Shown: piece after piece, positions 1 to 5,686 of the stretch | Numbering within the stretch: position 1 is the stretch's first letter | Layout: each line of letters starts with the position of its first letter | DNA from: Thermoplasmata archaeon | GTDB lineage: Archaea; Thermoplasmatota; Thermoplasmata; Thermoplasmatales; Thermoplasmataceae | Assembly: GCA_021850505.1 (NCBI GenBank) | Contig: JAJZLW010000028.1 | Location: 1 to 14,806, forward strand | DNA: 14,806 nucleotides | Direction of reading: 5' to 3' | Made by a program: the position numbers and the translations under genes | Notes under the pieces: generated by a model | What the model was told of the DNA's origin: nothing | Seen by the model: only the letters and a program-made list of their open reading frames with translations | Database searches by the model: none

Positions 1-147
1 GAAGATATCAGGAAGGATGATTATGTCTTCATTGCAGACCAGAACGGGAGGTTCATAGCAACCGGGAAAGCCATGCTGGACTATGATCCTGAAATCAGAT
101 CTAAAAGCGGCGAGGCTGTAAGGACATTTTCACTGAAACAGTCCTGA
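1..147 (+). CDS. PUA-domain protein, C-terminal fragment
   Basis: The first frame is open from the window edge to TGA at 145-147 and gives the last 48 residues of a protein. The stretch reading VFIADQNGRFIATGKAML followed by GEAVRTF fits the end of a PUA RNA-binding domain (pattern: hydrophobic strand, D-x-x-G-x-x-I-A-x-G-x-A, then K-x-G-x-A-V-x). PUA domains close archaeal tRNA/rRNA modification enzymes such as archaeosine transglycosylase and Cbf5, and also occur in stand-alone RNA-binding proteins. Which of these it is cannot be decided from the fragment. The gene ends 45 bp before the peroxiredoxin start on the same strand. Confidence 0.65.
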   Translation, partial: EDIRKDDYVFIADQNGRFIATGKAMLDYDPEIRSKSGEAVRTFSLKQS

Positions 148-164
148 TCTTTGAAACAGCAAAA

Positions 165-172
165 CATTTAAT
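165..172 (+). promoter_or_regulatory. Putative TATA box of the peroxiredoxin gene
   Basis: The AT-rich block CATTTAAT sits 21-28 nt before the ATG at 193, preceded by an A-rich stretch that could act as BRE. No Shine-Dalgarno sequence is visible. The spacing fits a leaderless transcript starting at or next to the ATG. Assigned by position and composition only. Confidence 0.4.
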
Positions 173-192
173 CGCTGATTACATTCATTATC

Positions 193-648
193 ATGTCCGA
201 ATTGTTAAAAGTTGGAGCAAAAGCGCCTGATTTCGAGGCGCCGGATCAGCATGGAAACAAGGTGAAATTGAGCCAGTTCAAAGGGAAACCGGTTGTTGTA
301 TATTTTTACCCGAAGGACGACACACCGGGTTGCACTGCAGAGGCCTGTAATTTCCGCGATAACAATGCGGCGTTCGAGAAGAAGGGAATCAAGGTTCTCG
401 GCGTATCTGTGGATTCGGTCAACTCACACAAGAAATTCCACGATAAATATGGTTTGAACTTCACACTCGTATCAGATTCAGACAAGAAGATATCTGAAGC
501 ATACGGGACTTTCAATGGAAGCTCAGATAAGAGGGTTACTTACCTGATCGACAGGAATGGCACAGTTGCACATGTTTATGAGAAGGTATCACCGAAAGAG
601 CATGGCGCAGAGGTTATGAAGAAGATAGAGGAACTCAAACTTCTTTGA
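193..648 (+). CDS. bcp: Peroxiredoxin, Bcp/PrxQ type
   Basis: This is a thiol peroxidase that reduces hydrogen peroxide and organic or lipid hydroperoxides in the cytoplasm, using electrons from thioredoxin-like partners. At 151 residues it has normal family length. The thioredoxin-fold peroxiredoxin motif PxxxTxxC is present as P40..T44..C47. C47 is the peroxidatic cysteine. C52, five residues on, is the resolving cysteine in the arrangement of PrxQ/Bcp enzymes that form an intramolecular disulfide. R114 before the TYLID strand matches the conserved active-site arginine. The ATG at 193 has a TATA-like block at leaderless distance. The gene is followed by a T-rich end and appears monocistronic. 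It fits a general oxidative-stress role and shows no obvious link to its neighbours. Confidence 0.95.
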   Translation: MSELLKVGAKAPDFEAPDQHGNKVKLSQFKGKPVVVYFYPKDDTPGCTAEACNFRDNNAAFEKKGIKVLGVSVDSVNSHKKFHDKYGLNFTLVSDSDKKISEAYGTFNGSSDKRVTYLIDRNGTVAHVYEKVSPKEHGAEVMKKIEELKLL

Positions 649-680
649 TCCAAAAACATGCCTGTTTTAACTGACTATTC

Positions 681-698
681 ATTTTTTCTTTTTAATTT
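681..698 (+). terminator. T-rich transcription end after the peroxiredoxin
   Basis: Two T runs interrupted by single bases (ATTTTTTCTTTTTAATTT) lie 33 nt after the stop codon with no strong hairpin. This is the usual form of an archaeal oligo-T terminator. Confidence 0.45.
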
Positions 699-787
699 AC
701 TTAAATATGGGAATGAAACCGAACAGTTAAATTCTATACTGACCCTGGACCAGCCAAAAGGAATTATATTCCTTTTAAAGGGAGTGA

Positions 788-994
788 ATGAAGTTGCTTG
801 AACTAAGGGAAAGGTTAACGCGAGAAATCGATTTAATACGGCAACTTAATGAGATTCTCCAGAGGGATATTATTCTGCAGAAATCAAAGGTTTCTGAAAT
901 GCAGGAAAATCTTACGGATATGCTTGAGGATCTGAAGAAGTTAAGGCATATAGATGAAATGACGGTTAATTATGACAGAAGACAGAATTTATGA
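788..994 (+). CDS. Small coiled-coil protein of unknown function
   Basis: The product has 68 residues and I recognise no family. The sequence is almost entirely charged heptads (LLELRERLTREIDLIRQL, and on through residue 55), which predicts one long alpha helix or coiled coil. There are no cysteines and no membrane segment. A TATA-like AATTATAT at 763-770 lies 18-25 nt upstream, and AAAGGGAGTGA just before the ATG can also serve as a ribosome site. The last 23 bp overlap the start of the next gene, so the two are probably co-transcribed and translationally coupled. A helical adaptor or partner of the second protein is possible, but that is inference from the overlap alone. Confidence 0.6.
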   Translation: MKLLELRERLTREIDLIRQLNEILQRDIILQKSKVSEMQENLTDMLEDLKKLRHIDEMTVNYDRRQNL

Positions 995-1313
995 TCTGAG
1001 ATTTATCAGGGCGTTCATTTCCATCGATGATGCAGGTATTGAAGAGTTCAACAGGGAATACCACAAAATTAAGGATCTAATCGATTCATTAAGATACGAG
1101 AGCGAGAAGTACGATGAACTTAAGCAGGAGTTCAGTTCCCTTGCAGCGTATGAGGCATCATTGAACTATGATATATTCAAAACACTGCAGATTCTGAAAA
1201 ACAGTTGCCTGCGCCTAAACGGTGCAAAAGCAGGCATGAGGCTGAAAAAGACCCCCCTACCATCCGCTATTGAAGAGACAATCGAGAAAATTTCAAGAAA
1301 ATATCTGATATGA
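972..1313 (+). CDS. Helical protein of unknown function, overlapping partner
   Basis: The product has 113 residues and is not recognised. Residues about 20-60 are charged and helical (FNREYHKIKDLIDSLRYESEKYDELKQEF), followed by a second helical part with one cysteine near residue 79 and a basic stretch (RLKKTPLP). The ATG at 972 is the first usable start because TGA closes this frame at 960-962, and it lies inside the preceding gene in another frame. The 23-bp overlap and similar helical character suggest the two proteins form a complex. This pair is the only unit in the left part of the window without a family assignment. Confidence 0.6.
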   Translation: MTEDRIYDLRFIRAFISIDDAGIEEFNREYHKIKDLIDSLRYESEKYDELKQEFSSLAAYEASLNYDIFKTLQILKNSCLRLNGAKAGMRLKKTPLPSAIEETIEKISRKYLI

Positions 1314-1344
1314 GATCAATATAACACATCGAACAGTATTGATC
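1314..1344. repeat. 8-bp inverted repeat GATCAATA / TATTGATC
   Basis: Perfect 8-bp arms at 1314-1321 and 1337-1344 are separated by 15 bp, immediately after the stop codon of the helical protein. The right arm occurs again as TATTGATCG at 1488-1496, right before the aquaporin TATA box. The repeat could be a hairpin at the 3' end of the upstream transcript or a protein-binding site; the sequence does not decide. Confidence 0.45.
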
Positions 1345-1358
1345 GTTGGTGGAGAACC

Positions 1359-1460
1359 ATGATTATGCTGATACCATTCAACCCCTTAAGAATGAATTTG
1401 TTTCAATACATCTGGTTGATCCTTAATTATGATGCCAGAAAAAGACGTCAATTGTTATGA
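1359..1460 (+). CDS. Possible 33-residue membrane peptide
   Basis: This short open frame begins with ATG and is preceded at 1348-1354 by GGTGGAG, one of the clearest Shine-Dalgarno-like stretches in the window, 4 nt before the start. The peptide is hydrophobic in its first 24 residues (MIMLIPFNPLRMNLFQYIWL and on) and ends with a basic tail (ARKRRQ). This would fit a single membrane-inserted helix with a positive cytoplasmic end. No family is recognised, and at this length chance is a real possibility. It lies between the helical pair and the aquaporin on the same strand. Confidence 0.3.
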   Translation: MIMLIPFNPLRMNLFQYIWLILNYDARKRRQLL

Positions 1461-1487
1461 CCCAGGAACCTTGCTTGAAACCAATGA

Positions 1488-1507
1488 TATTGATCGATTG
1501 TTTTATA
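1488..1507 (+). promoter_or_regulatory. Aquaporin promoter: repeat element plus TATA box
   Basis: TTTTATA at 1501-1507 lies 28-34 nt before the GTG start at 1535. The element TATTGATC at 1488-1495, a copy of the arm at 1337-1344, abuts it on the upstream side where BRE/TFB contacts fall. A regulator binding there could act on aquaporin expression; this is inferred from position. Confidence 0.4.
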
Positions 1508-1534
1508 GGATGGCAGTGATTAAATGCCCAACAA

Positions 1535-2260
1535 GTGGCAGACATTTTAAGGAAATCAGCAGCTGAGTTTGTTGGAACCTATATCTTTGTACTCTTTGGC
1601 CCTGGGAGTGTTGTCGCTTTCATAGCTGCATTTCACCAGACACTGAATCCATCAACACTTTTCTACCTGGCAGTTACTTTTGGGCTTGGAATTTCCATAG
1701 GAATTATGGCTGTGGCTAATATATCCGGTGGCCATGTCAATCCGGCGGTAACCTTTTCACTTTTTGTTGCTGGACGTTTTCCTGGAAAAAATGTTGTTCC
1801 ATACATCATTTCGCAGCTTCTTGGCGCGGTGCTCGCATCTGCGACTGTATCGGTGCTGTTTGGTTACAGCACTGCCGATGCTGTGCAGTTCGGCGCAACG
1901 ATTCCAGGTATTAGAGGGCCATATGGTGCATTTTTTGGCGAATTCGTTATGACATTCTTCTTCCTCTGGACTATAATGGGAATAACATCAAGGACTACAA
2001 ACACAGCTGTAATTGCGCTTGTTATCGGAATATATGTTTCTATAATGATATTCATGCTTGGAACAGTCAGCGGAGGTTCAATCAATCCTGCAAGGTCATT
2101 TGGTCCTGCAATACTTTCCGGGATACTTTTCAAGGAACAGTATTACCAGTGGATATACTGGGTGGCACCGATTGCTGGCGGCACGCTTGGTGCATTATCG
2201 TATAAGTTCATGTATCGGGAAAACACAAAGATTCATCTTTCCGATCCTTTGCCAGTTTGA
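1535..2260 (+). CDS. aqpM: Aquaporin, MIP family, AqpM-like
   Basis: This is a membrane channel of six helices and two half-helices for water and small neutral solutes. The two signature loops are present: SGGHVNPAV with N69-P-A, and SGGSINPARS with N184-P-A and R187. Counting back from the NPA motifs, the selectivity filter is F49, I172, G181 and R187. The isoleucine replaces the histidine of water-specific AqpZ and matches archaeal AqpM, which also passes glycerol-type solutes. The length of 241 residues is normal. The start is GTG at 1535: TGA closes the frame at 1517-1519 and no in-frame ATG lies between. A TATA box sits 28 nt upstream. The exact substrate is not determined by sequence. 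Confidence 0.93.
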   Translation: MADILRKSAAEFVGTYIFVLFGPGSVVAFIAAFHQTLNPSTLFYLAVTFGLGISIGIMAVANISGGHVNPAVTFSLFVAGRFPGKNVVPYIISQLLGAVLASATVSVLFGYSTADAVQFGATIPGIRGPYGAFFGEFVMTFFFLWTIMGITSRTTNTAVIALVIGIYVSIMIFMLGTVSGGSINPARSFGPAILSGILFKEQYYQWIYWVAPIAGGTLGALSYKFMYRENTKIHLSDPLPV

Positions 2261-2440
2261 ATAGTTTTCTTCATTGATTGCTTGCAACCAGGCTCGTAAT
2301 TACAATTAGTAGTTTTAATTTTGCAGGAAATCTATCTAAAGGGTTCAGGGATTATTTGCAATTTAATAAAGAAGCGAGGTATGCAGCGGACATTTTAAAT
2401 ATCTTAAACAGTATTTGGATACAATTTGTGCCGTTGAAAA

Positions 2441-2444
2441 GGAG
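2441..2444 (+). promoter_or_regulatory. Shine-Dalgarno site that fixes the DUF1801 start
   Basis: GGAG, extended to AAAAGGAGA, ends 8 nt before the ATG at 2453 and supports that start over internal ones nearer the domain. A TATA-like ATTTTAAATA lies near 2394-2403. Confidence 0.5.
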
Positions 2445-2452
2445 ATTCCATT

Positions 2453-2938
2453 ATGAAGAATATCACGTGCATTCGTTTAAAGGGAAAAAACCTGAAGGAA
2501 AGACCAGGATCCACCATAGAAAAACATGGTGTTGTGAATGACGAAATATCTGCGTCATGCCAGATCGACAAAATAATCGCATCTTTCAATGAATGGCGAG
2601 GGCAGATCCTTTCTGATCTCCGTACAATAATCAGAAATGCTGATCCCTCAATTATTGAGGAGGTAAAATGGAAAAAACCTTCAAACCCTGCAGGGGTTCC
2701 TGTGTGGTCTGCCGGTGGGATAATATGTATTGCGAACGTTCTGAAGAAATCTGTCAGGCTGACATTCCCAAAGGGTGCTGCAATCAGGGATGAACTAAAT
2801 ATATTCAATTCCAGAATGGACAGCAGGACTGTTCGGGCGGTGGATTACTATGAAAACAGCAAAATAGATCCTCCTGCGCTTGCATCTATAGTGAAGCAGG
2901 CAGTCATCTTAACACATCGAAATAAATTAGGCGAATAA
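2453..2938 (+). CDS. DUF1801 (YdhG-like) domain protein
   Basis: The product has 161 residues. From about residue 38 it matches the DUF1801 pattern: IDKIIASFNEWRGQILSDLR, then ADPSIIEEVKWKKPSNPAG, then a GGIICIANVLKKSVRLTFPKG core and a C-terminal KIDPPALASIVKQAV helix. The fold is frataxin/YjbR-like. The biochemical role of the family is not established, though some members have been linked to iron handling. The first 37 residues are outside the domain and contain two cysteines; the ribosome site upstream argues they are translated. The stop codon lies in the loop of a hairpin that probably ends the transcript. No operon partner is evident. Confidence 0.8.
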   Translation: MKNITCIRLKGKNLKERPGSTIEKHGVVNDEISASCQIDKIIASFNEWRGQILSDLRTIIRNADPSIIEEVKWKKPSNPAGVPVWSAGGIICIANVLKKSVRLTFPKGAAIRDELNIFNSRMDSRTVRAVDYYENSKIDPPALASIVKQAVILTHRNKLGE

Positions 2939-2953
2939 TCGCCTCTTTTAATT
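2930..2953 (+). terminator. Hairpin terminator overlapping the DUF1801 stop
   Basis: GGCGA and TCGCC form a perfect 5-bp GC-rich stem with the loop ATAA. The loop contains the TAA stop (2936-2938), and TCTTTTAATT follows. The layout resembles a compact intrinsic terminator and is unusual in sharing its loop with the stop codon. Confidence 0.55.
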
Positions 2954-3044
2954 ATTCAATCAAATTCAAAATTAGATTGGGCATTTAACATGACGTGTAT
3001 TTCCTCCTTAAATTTATCTCATATTATAATGGGAACGCTGCTTG

Positions 3045-3419
3045 CTACTTCACAGAACGCACAATGGAAACTAGCATCTGATCAAGCCTTTTACCAAGAT
3101 CTGACAATCCGTTATATTTGCTGAATAGATCTGAAGCATTCTGTGCGATCACACAGGTTTTCCCCGCATCCTCGTAAATGTAGATCCTGAGTGGTGGAAT
3201 TATCCCTGCCCTGATGTCTTTTCCAAAGACCTCTGCTGCAAGATTTGGATGGAAAATCTCCAGGATCTGGTTTCCTCCGATCTTTATACCAGCTCTGCTT
3301 AGATTTTGCTGCGCATCTATTGATGAGACCACTTTCAGTCCGTTTTCCTCCACTGATCTACGAAGTATCTCGACAGTTTCTCCAAAAGTAAACCGTGATT
3401 CAATTTCTATATTTTCCAT
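3045..3419 (-). CDS. DUF302 family protein in the mer cluster
   Basis: The product has 124 residues. It matches DUF302 well: a SSIDAQQNLSRAGIKIGG segment, then QILEIFHPNLAAEVFGKDIR, then IPPLRIYIYED, and a final LDQMLVSIV helix. The family folds as a small alpha/beta protein, is common in organisms with sulfur or metal metabolism, and has no settled function. A longer TTG start at 3437 is possible. The ATG at 3419 is preferred because GGAG at 3428-3431 lies 8 nt upstream and merA stops only 5 nt before it. The gene must be co-transcribed with merA, which suggests a role in mercury or thiol chemistry. It has a single cysteine, so strong metal chelation by this protein alone is unlikely. Confidence 0.85.
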   Translation of the reverse strand: MENIEIESRFTFGETVEILRRSVEENGLKVVSSIDAQQNLSRAGIKIGGNQILEIFHPNLAAEVFGKDIRAGIIPPLRIYIYEDAGKTCVIAQNASDLFSKYNGLSDLGKRLDQMLVSIVRSVK

Positions 3420-3424
3420 TACAA

Positions 3425-4864
3425 TCACTCCACGCAACAGGCCATTTTTGAAATATCCCTGATGAAGGACTGGGCTGCAAGTTTGATACCCTCAGAGATG
3501 GACGGGAAGATATGGCTTGTCGATATGATTTCATCAATCGTGAATTTATTCCTGATAGCGTATGCACCCTCTGTAATTATATCAGTGGCATTGGGGGACA
3601 GGATATGCATACCGACGATCCTGTTGTCCAGAGGATTTACTGTGATCTTTATGATGCCTTCGGTTTCGCCGATTATACTAGCCTTGGTAAGGTTCTCCAG
3701 CGAGAATACCCGGCATGAGCAGGAACCGTTCTTTTTAGAGAATTCATTTTCTGTCATGCCAACACCTGCAACCTGTGGATTGGTAAAGACAGCCCATGTG
3801 GTCGAATCATAGTCTATCCTCATTTCCTCCCCGAACATGTTGCTTACTGCCACCACACCTTCCCTTGCCGCGAGTGTCTCAAGAAACATCCTCTTTGAAA
3901 CACAATCACCGGCTGCGTAGATCCCAGCAGCACTCGTCTTCATCGAATCTGTTGCCAGAATCAGCCCTCTTGGATCCGTCTTAACACCGGCCGCTTCGAG
4001 ATCCAGGAAGTCAGTGTTTGCTTTCCTCCCTGTGGCCACGATGATTTCATCTGCCTCGACGATCTCCTTTCCTCTGTGTGTTATTATCTCTATGCTTTTA
4101 CCGTTACCTGATTTGCTCACAGTGTTTATCCTAGCTCTCAGGTAGAATTTCATACCCTCCATTTCGAGCCTAGCCTTCAGCAGGGAACCAATTTCCGGTT
4201 CAGTCTGGGGAAGCAGTGAATCAAGTGCTTCAATAACTGTGACCTTAGATCCAAAATGCAGGAAAGCCTGCCCCAGTTCGAGCCCGATCGCTCCTCCACC
4301 TATTATCGCAATTGTTCGTGGAAGATCCTGCAGGTTCCAGATTGTGTCGCTTGTCAGGTATCCAGTTTCCTTCAGGCCGTCAATTGGAGGTGCCGTGGGG
4401 TGTGAGCCGGTCGCTATGAGTATATTGGATCCAGAAACTCTTGCAAATTCCCTACCCTCTTTATCCACGATACTTACTTTCTTTCTATCAACGAATTTTC
4501 CCAGGCCATCGAATACCTTCACATTCTCATAACTTTCTATAACCTTGGCATATTTCGCATCCCTGGCATGCTCAACATATCCTCGCAGGCCATTCATTAC
4601 TTCACTGAAATCATGCTTCACTGTTGTTTCATATATGCCATGCATCTTTGGATGTCCTGGGTTGAAAACCAAATGCGATGCTTCCAGGAGATACTTAGAT
4701 GGCACGCAACCAACATTGACACATGTACCACCAAGGGGGCCCGTCCCGATCATTGCGATCGTCATCTCTCCATTACTCAATTCTGATGCTTTTATTGCAG
4801 CCGAGAATGCAGCAGCACCCTTTCCTAGTATAACCAGGTCAAATTTCTGAATATCAATGCTCAA
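3425..4864 (-). CDS. merA: Mercuric reductase lacking the N-terminal HMA domain
   Basis: This is an FAD-dependent pyridine nucleotide-disulfide oxidoreductase that reduces Hg(II) to volatile Hg(0) with NAD(P)H. The FAD site is at residues 11-26 (GKGAAA). The redox pair is C48/C53 in GGTCVNVGCVPSK, the nucleotide-binding stretch is IIGGGAIGLELGQAF at 187-201, and the second FAD motif is GIYAAGDC at 314-321. The C-terminus ends ...ACCVE with C476/C477, the vicinal thiol pair that delivers mercury to the active site and separates MerA from lipoamide dehydrogenase. The 479-residue length matches MerA core enzymes without NmerA. The start is TTG at 4864 with GGTG ahead of it; no ATG occurs before residue 34. 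It follows the metal-binding gene by 13 bp. Two tyrosines conserved in Tn501 MerA appear to be missing. Confidence 0.93.
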   Translation of the reverse strand: MSIDIQKFDLVILGKGAAAFSAAIKASELSNGEMTIAMIGTGPLGGTCVNVGCVPSKYLLEASHLVFNPGHPKMHGIYETTVKHDFSEVMNGLRGYVEHARDAKYAKVIESYENVKVFDGLGKFVDRKKVSIVDKEGREFARVSGSNILIATGSHPTAPPIDGLKETGYLTSDTIWNLQDLPRTIAIIGGGAIGLELGQAFLHFGSKVTVIEALDSLLPQTEPEIGSLLKARLEMEGMKFYLRARINTVSKSGNGKSIEIITHRGKEIVEADEIIVATGRKANTDFLDLEAAGVKTDPRGLILATDSMKTSAAGIYAAGDCVSKRMFLETLAAREGVVAVSNMFGEEMRIDYDSTTWAVFTNPQVAGVGMTENEFSKKNGSCSCRVFSLENLTKASIIGETEGIIKITVNPLDNRIVGMHILSPNATDIITEGAYAIRNKFTIDEIISTSHIFPSISEGIKLAAQSFIRDISKMACCVE

Positions 4865-4877
4865 GATATTTCACCGT

Positions 4878-5111
4878 TTACTCGTCCGAAAGGGTTGCCT
4901 TGTAATGTGATGGCTTTGTGAATACTCTGTTTTTCAACAACGCTTCCGGGCCCGTCTTCTCAGAATCAATCACAACATGGCCGGTTCCATCCTTCAGGGA
5001 GACATTTACATCGAGAACACCGTTCTGTTGCTTCAGGCTATTTGTAACTTTGGAAACGCAGTCGTCGCATGTCATTCCGTATATCCTTAATTTCACGTTC
5101 TTTTTTTCCAT
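4878..5111 (-). CDS. merP: Small HMA metal-binding protein, free-standing NmerA/MerP-like
   Basis: This 77-residue cytoplasmic heavy-metal-associated domain has the metal site GMTCDDC (C15, C18) after a first beta strand (VKLRIY). It ends in HYKATLSDE. Both the start and this end resemble the N-terminal domain of Tn501 MerA, which ends YKATLAD, so it looks like NmerA made as a separate protein. There is no signal peptide, unlike periplasmic MerP. It is first in the transcript and 13 bp ahead of merA, which suggests it binds Hg(II) and hands it to the MerA C-terminal cysteines. Copper chaperones (CopZ) share the fold; context favours mercury. The symbol merP is used loosely. Confidence 0.85.
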   Translation of the reverse strand: MEKKNVKLRIYGMTCDDCVSKVTNSLKQQNGVLDVNVSLKDGTGHVVIDSEKTGPEALLKNRVFTKPSHYKATLSDE

Positions 5112-5118
5112 AATCTAG

Positions 5119-5133
5119 TATTTCATTGAAATA
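5119..5133. promoter_or_regulatory. Palindromic operator candidate of the mer cluster
   Basis: TATTTCATTGAAATA is a perfect palindrome with 7-bp arms around one central base. It lies between the minus-strand TATA box (5131-5138) and the ATG at 5111, overlapping the TATA box edge. A dimeric winged-helix repressor bound here would block initiation of the metal-binding/merA/DUF302 transcript. The divergent HxlR gene is the obvious candidate regulator. Confidence 0.55.
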
Positions 5134-5138
5134 TTAAA
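5131..5138 (-). promoter_or_regulatory. TATA box of the mer transcript
   Basis: On the minus strand this reads TTTAATAT, 20-27 nt before the ATG at 5111, which fits a leaderless transcript. The opposite promoter, for the regulator, probably uses TATTTTTT at 5153-5160, 18-25 nt before the ATG at 5178. Confidence 0.5.
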
Positions 5139-5177
5139 GCGGAAACGTAAACTATTTTTTACTTTAACAGATGGGAT

Positions 5178-5549
5178 ATGGTGAAAGATAAACCCACAGA
5201 CATTAGAATGAACAACAGGAATAGGGCATGCATGATTGAATATAAAGGAAAATTGGTATGTGTCGATCCTTCTCTGGGCATATTGGAACTCATCGGAAAG
5301 AAATACACGATGATGATAATAGGAGTTATTGGAAACAGTGGTTATAAGAAGAATTTTAATGAGATATTGAAGGACATTCCTTTTTCAAGTTCTACGATAA
5401 TCTCTAAACGACTCAGGGAATTGCAGGCAGGTGGATTGATTGAAAAAATCAATGAATCAGGCAGGATTTCGTATAAGCTCACGGATTTTGGAAACAAGAT
5501 AAGGGAAGCTTTGCGTCCCCTACTGATGTTGATGGATACAGGCCAATGA
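5178..5549 (+). CDS. HxlR-family winged-helix regulator, candidate mercury sensor
   Basis: The 123-residue product matches the HxlR/DUF24 family: LGILELIGKKYTMMIIGVIG, then NFNEILKDIPFSSSTIISKRL (recognition helix about 69-85), RELQAGGLIEKI and SYKLTDFGNKI. Members act as dimers, often with a redox- or electrophile-sensitive N-terminal cysteine. Here C28 is close to that position (CVDPSLGILELIG), and an additional C18 lies ten residues earlier. The pair could bind Hg(II) or form a disulfide. The gene is divergent from the mer cluster and shares a 66-bp promoter containing a palindrome. Bacterial mer is run by MerR and Sulfolobus mer by an ArsR-like protein, so an HxlR sensor would be a third solution; this is inference. 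A second ATG at residue 11 is possible. Confidence 0.85.
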   Translation: MVKDKPTDIRMNNRNRACMIEYKGKLVCVDPSLGILELIGKKYTMMIIGVIGNSGYKKNFNEILKDIPFSSSTIISKRLRELQAGGLIEKINESGRISYKLTDFGNKIREALRPLLMLMDTGQ

Positions 5550-5644
5550 GGGCATTGTATCTTTCCATTCCGGAAACAACAGTGTTTGCACGGATTGATT
5601 ATTATTAAAGCACCAGAAATCTGTAGAAATTAAATATGGTAATG

Positions 5645-5652
5645 CTTTAAAA
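5645..5652 (+). promoter_or_regulatory. TATA-like element before the LigB-type gene
   Basis: CTTTAAAA lies at the centre of the palindrome GCTTTAAAAGC. At normal TATA-to-start spacing it would give a transcript beginning near 5675, downstream of the ATG at 5657, which argues for the internal start at 5687. A weaker TTATTAT at 5660-5666 would also serve 5687. Confidence 0.35.
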
Positions 5653-5686
5653 GCAAATGTTATTATCTTTCAGCAGTTATGTGCGT

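Noticed and set aside
2278..2541. 87-codon plus-strand frame ahead of DUF1801
   Set aside because: It overlaps the DUF1801 start in another frame, has no recognisable domain, and the good ribosome site belongs to the DUF1801 ATG.
2960..3012. Minus-strand GGAGG followed by an 11-codon ATG frame (ATG at about 2990-2992)
   Set aside because: The ribosome-like site is perfect, but spacing is long (11 nt), the frame is tiny, and it sits between two converging gene ends with no promoter seen.
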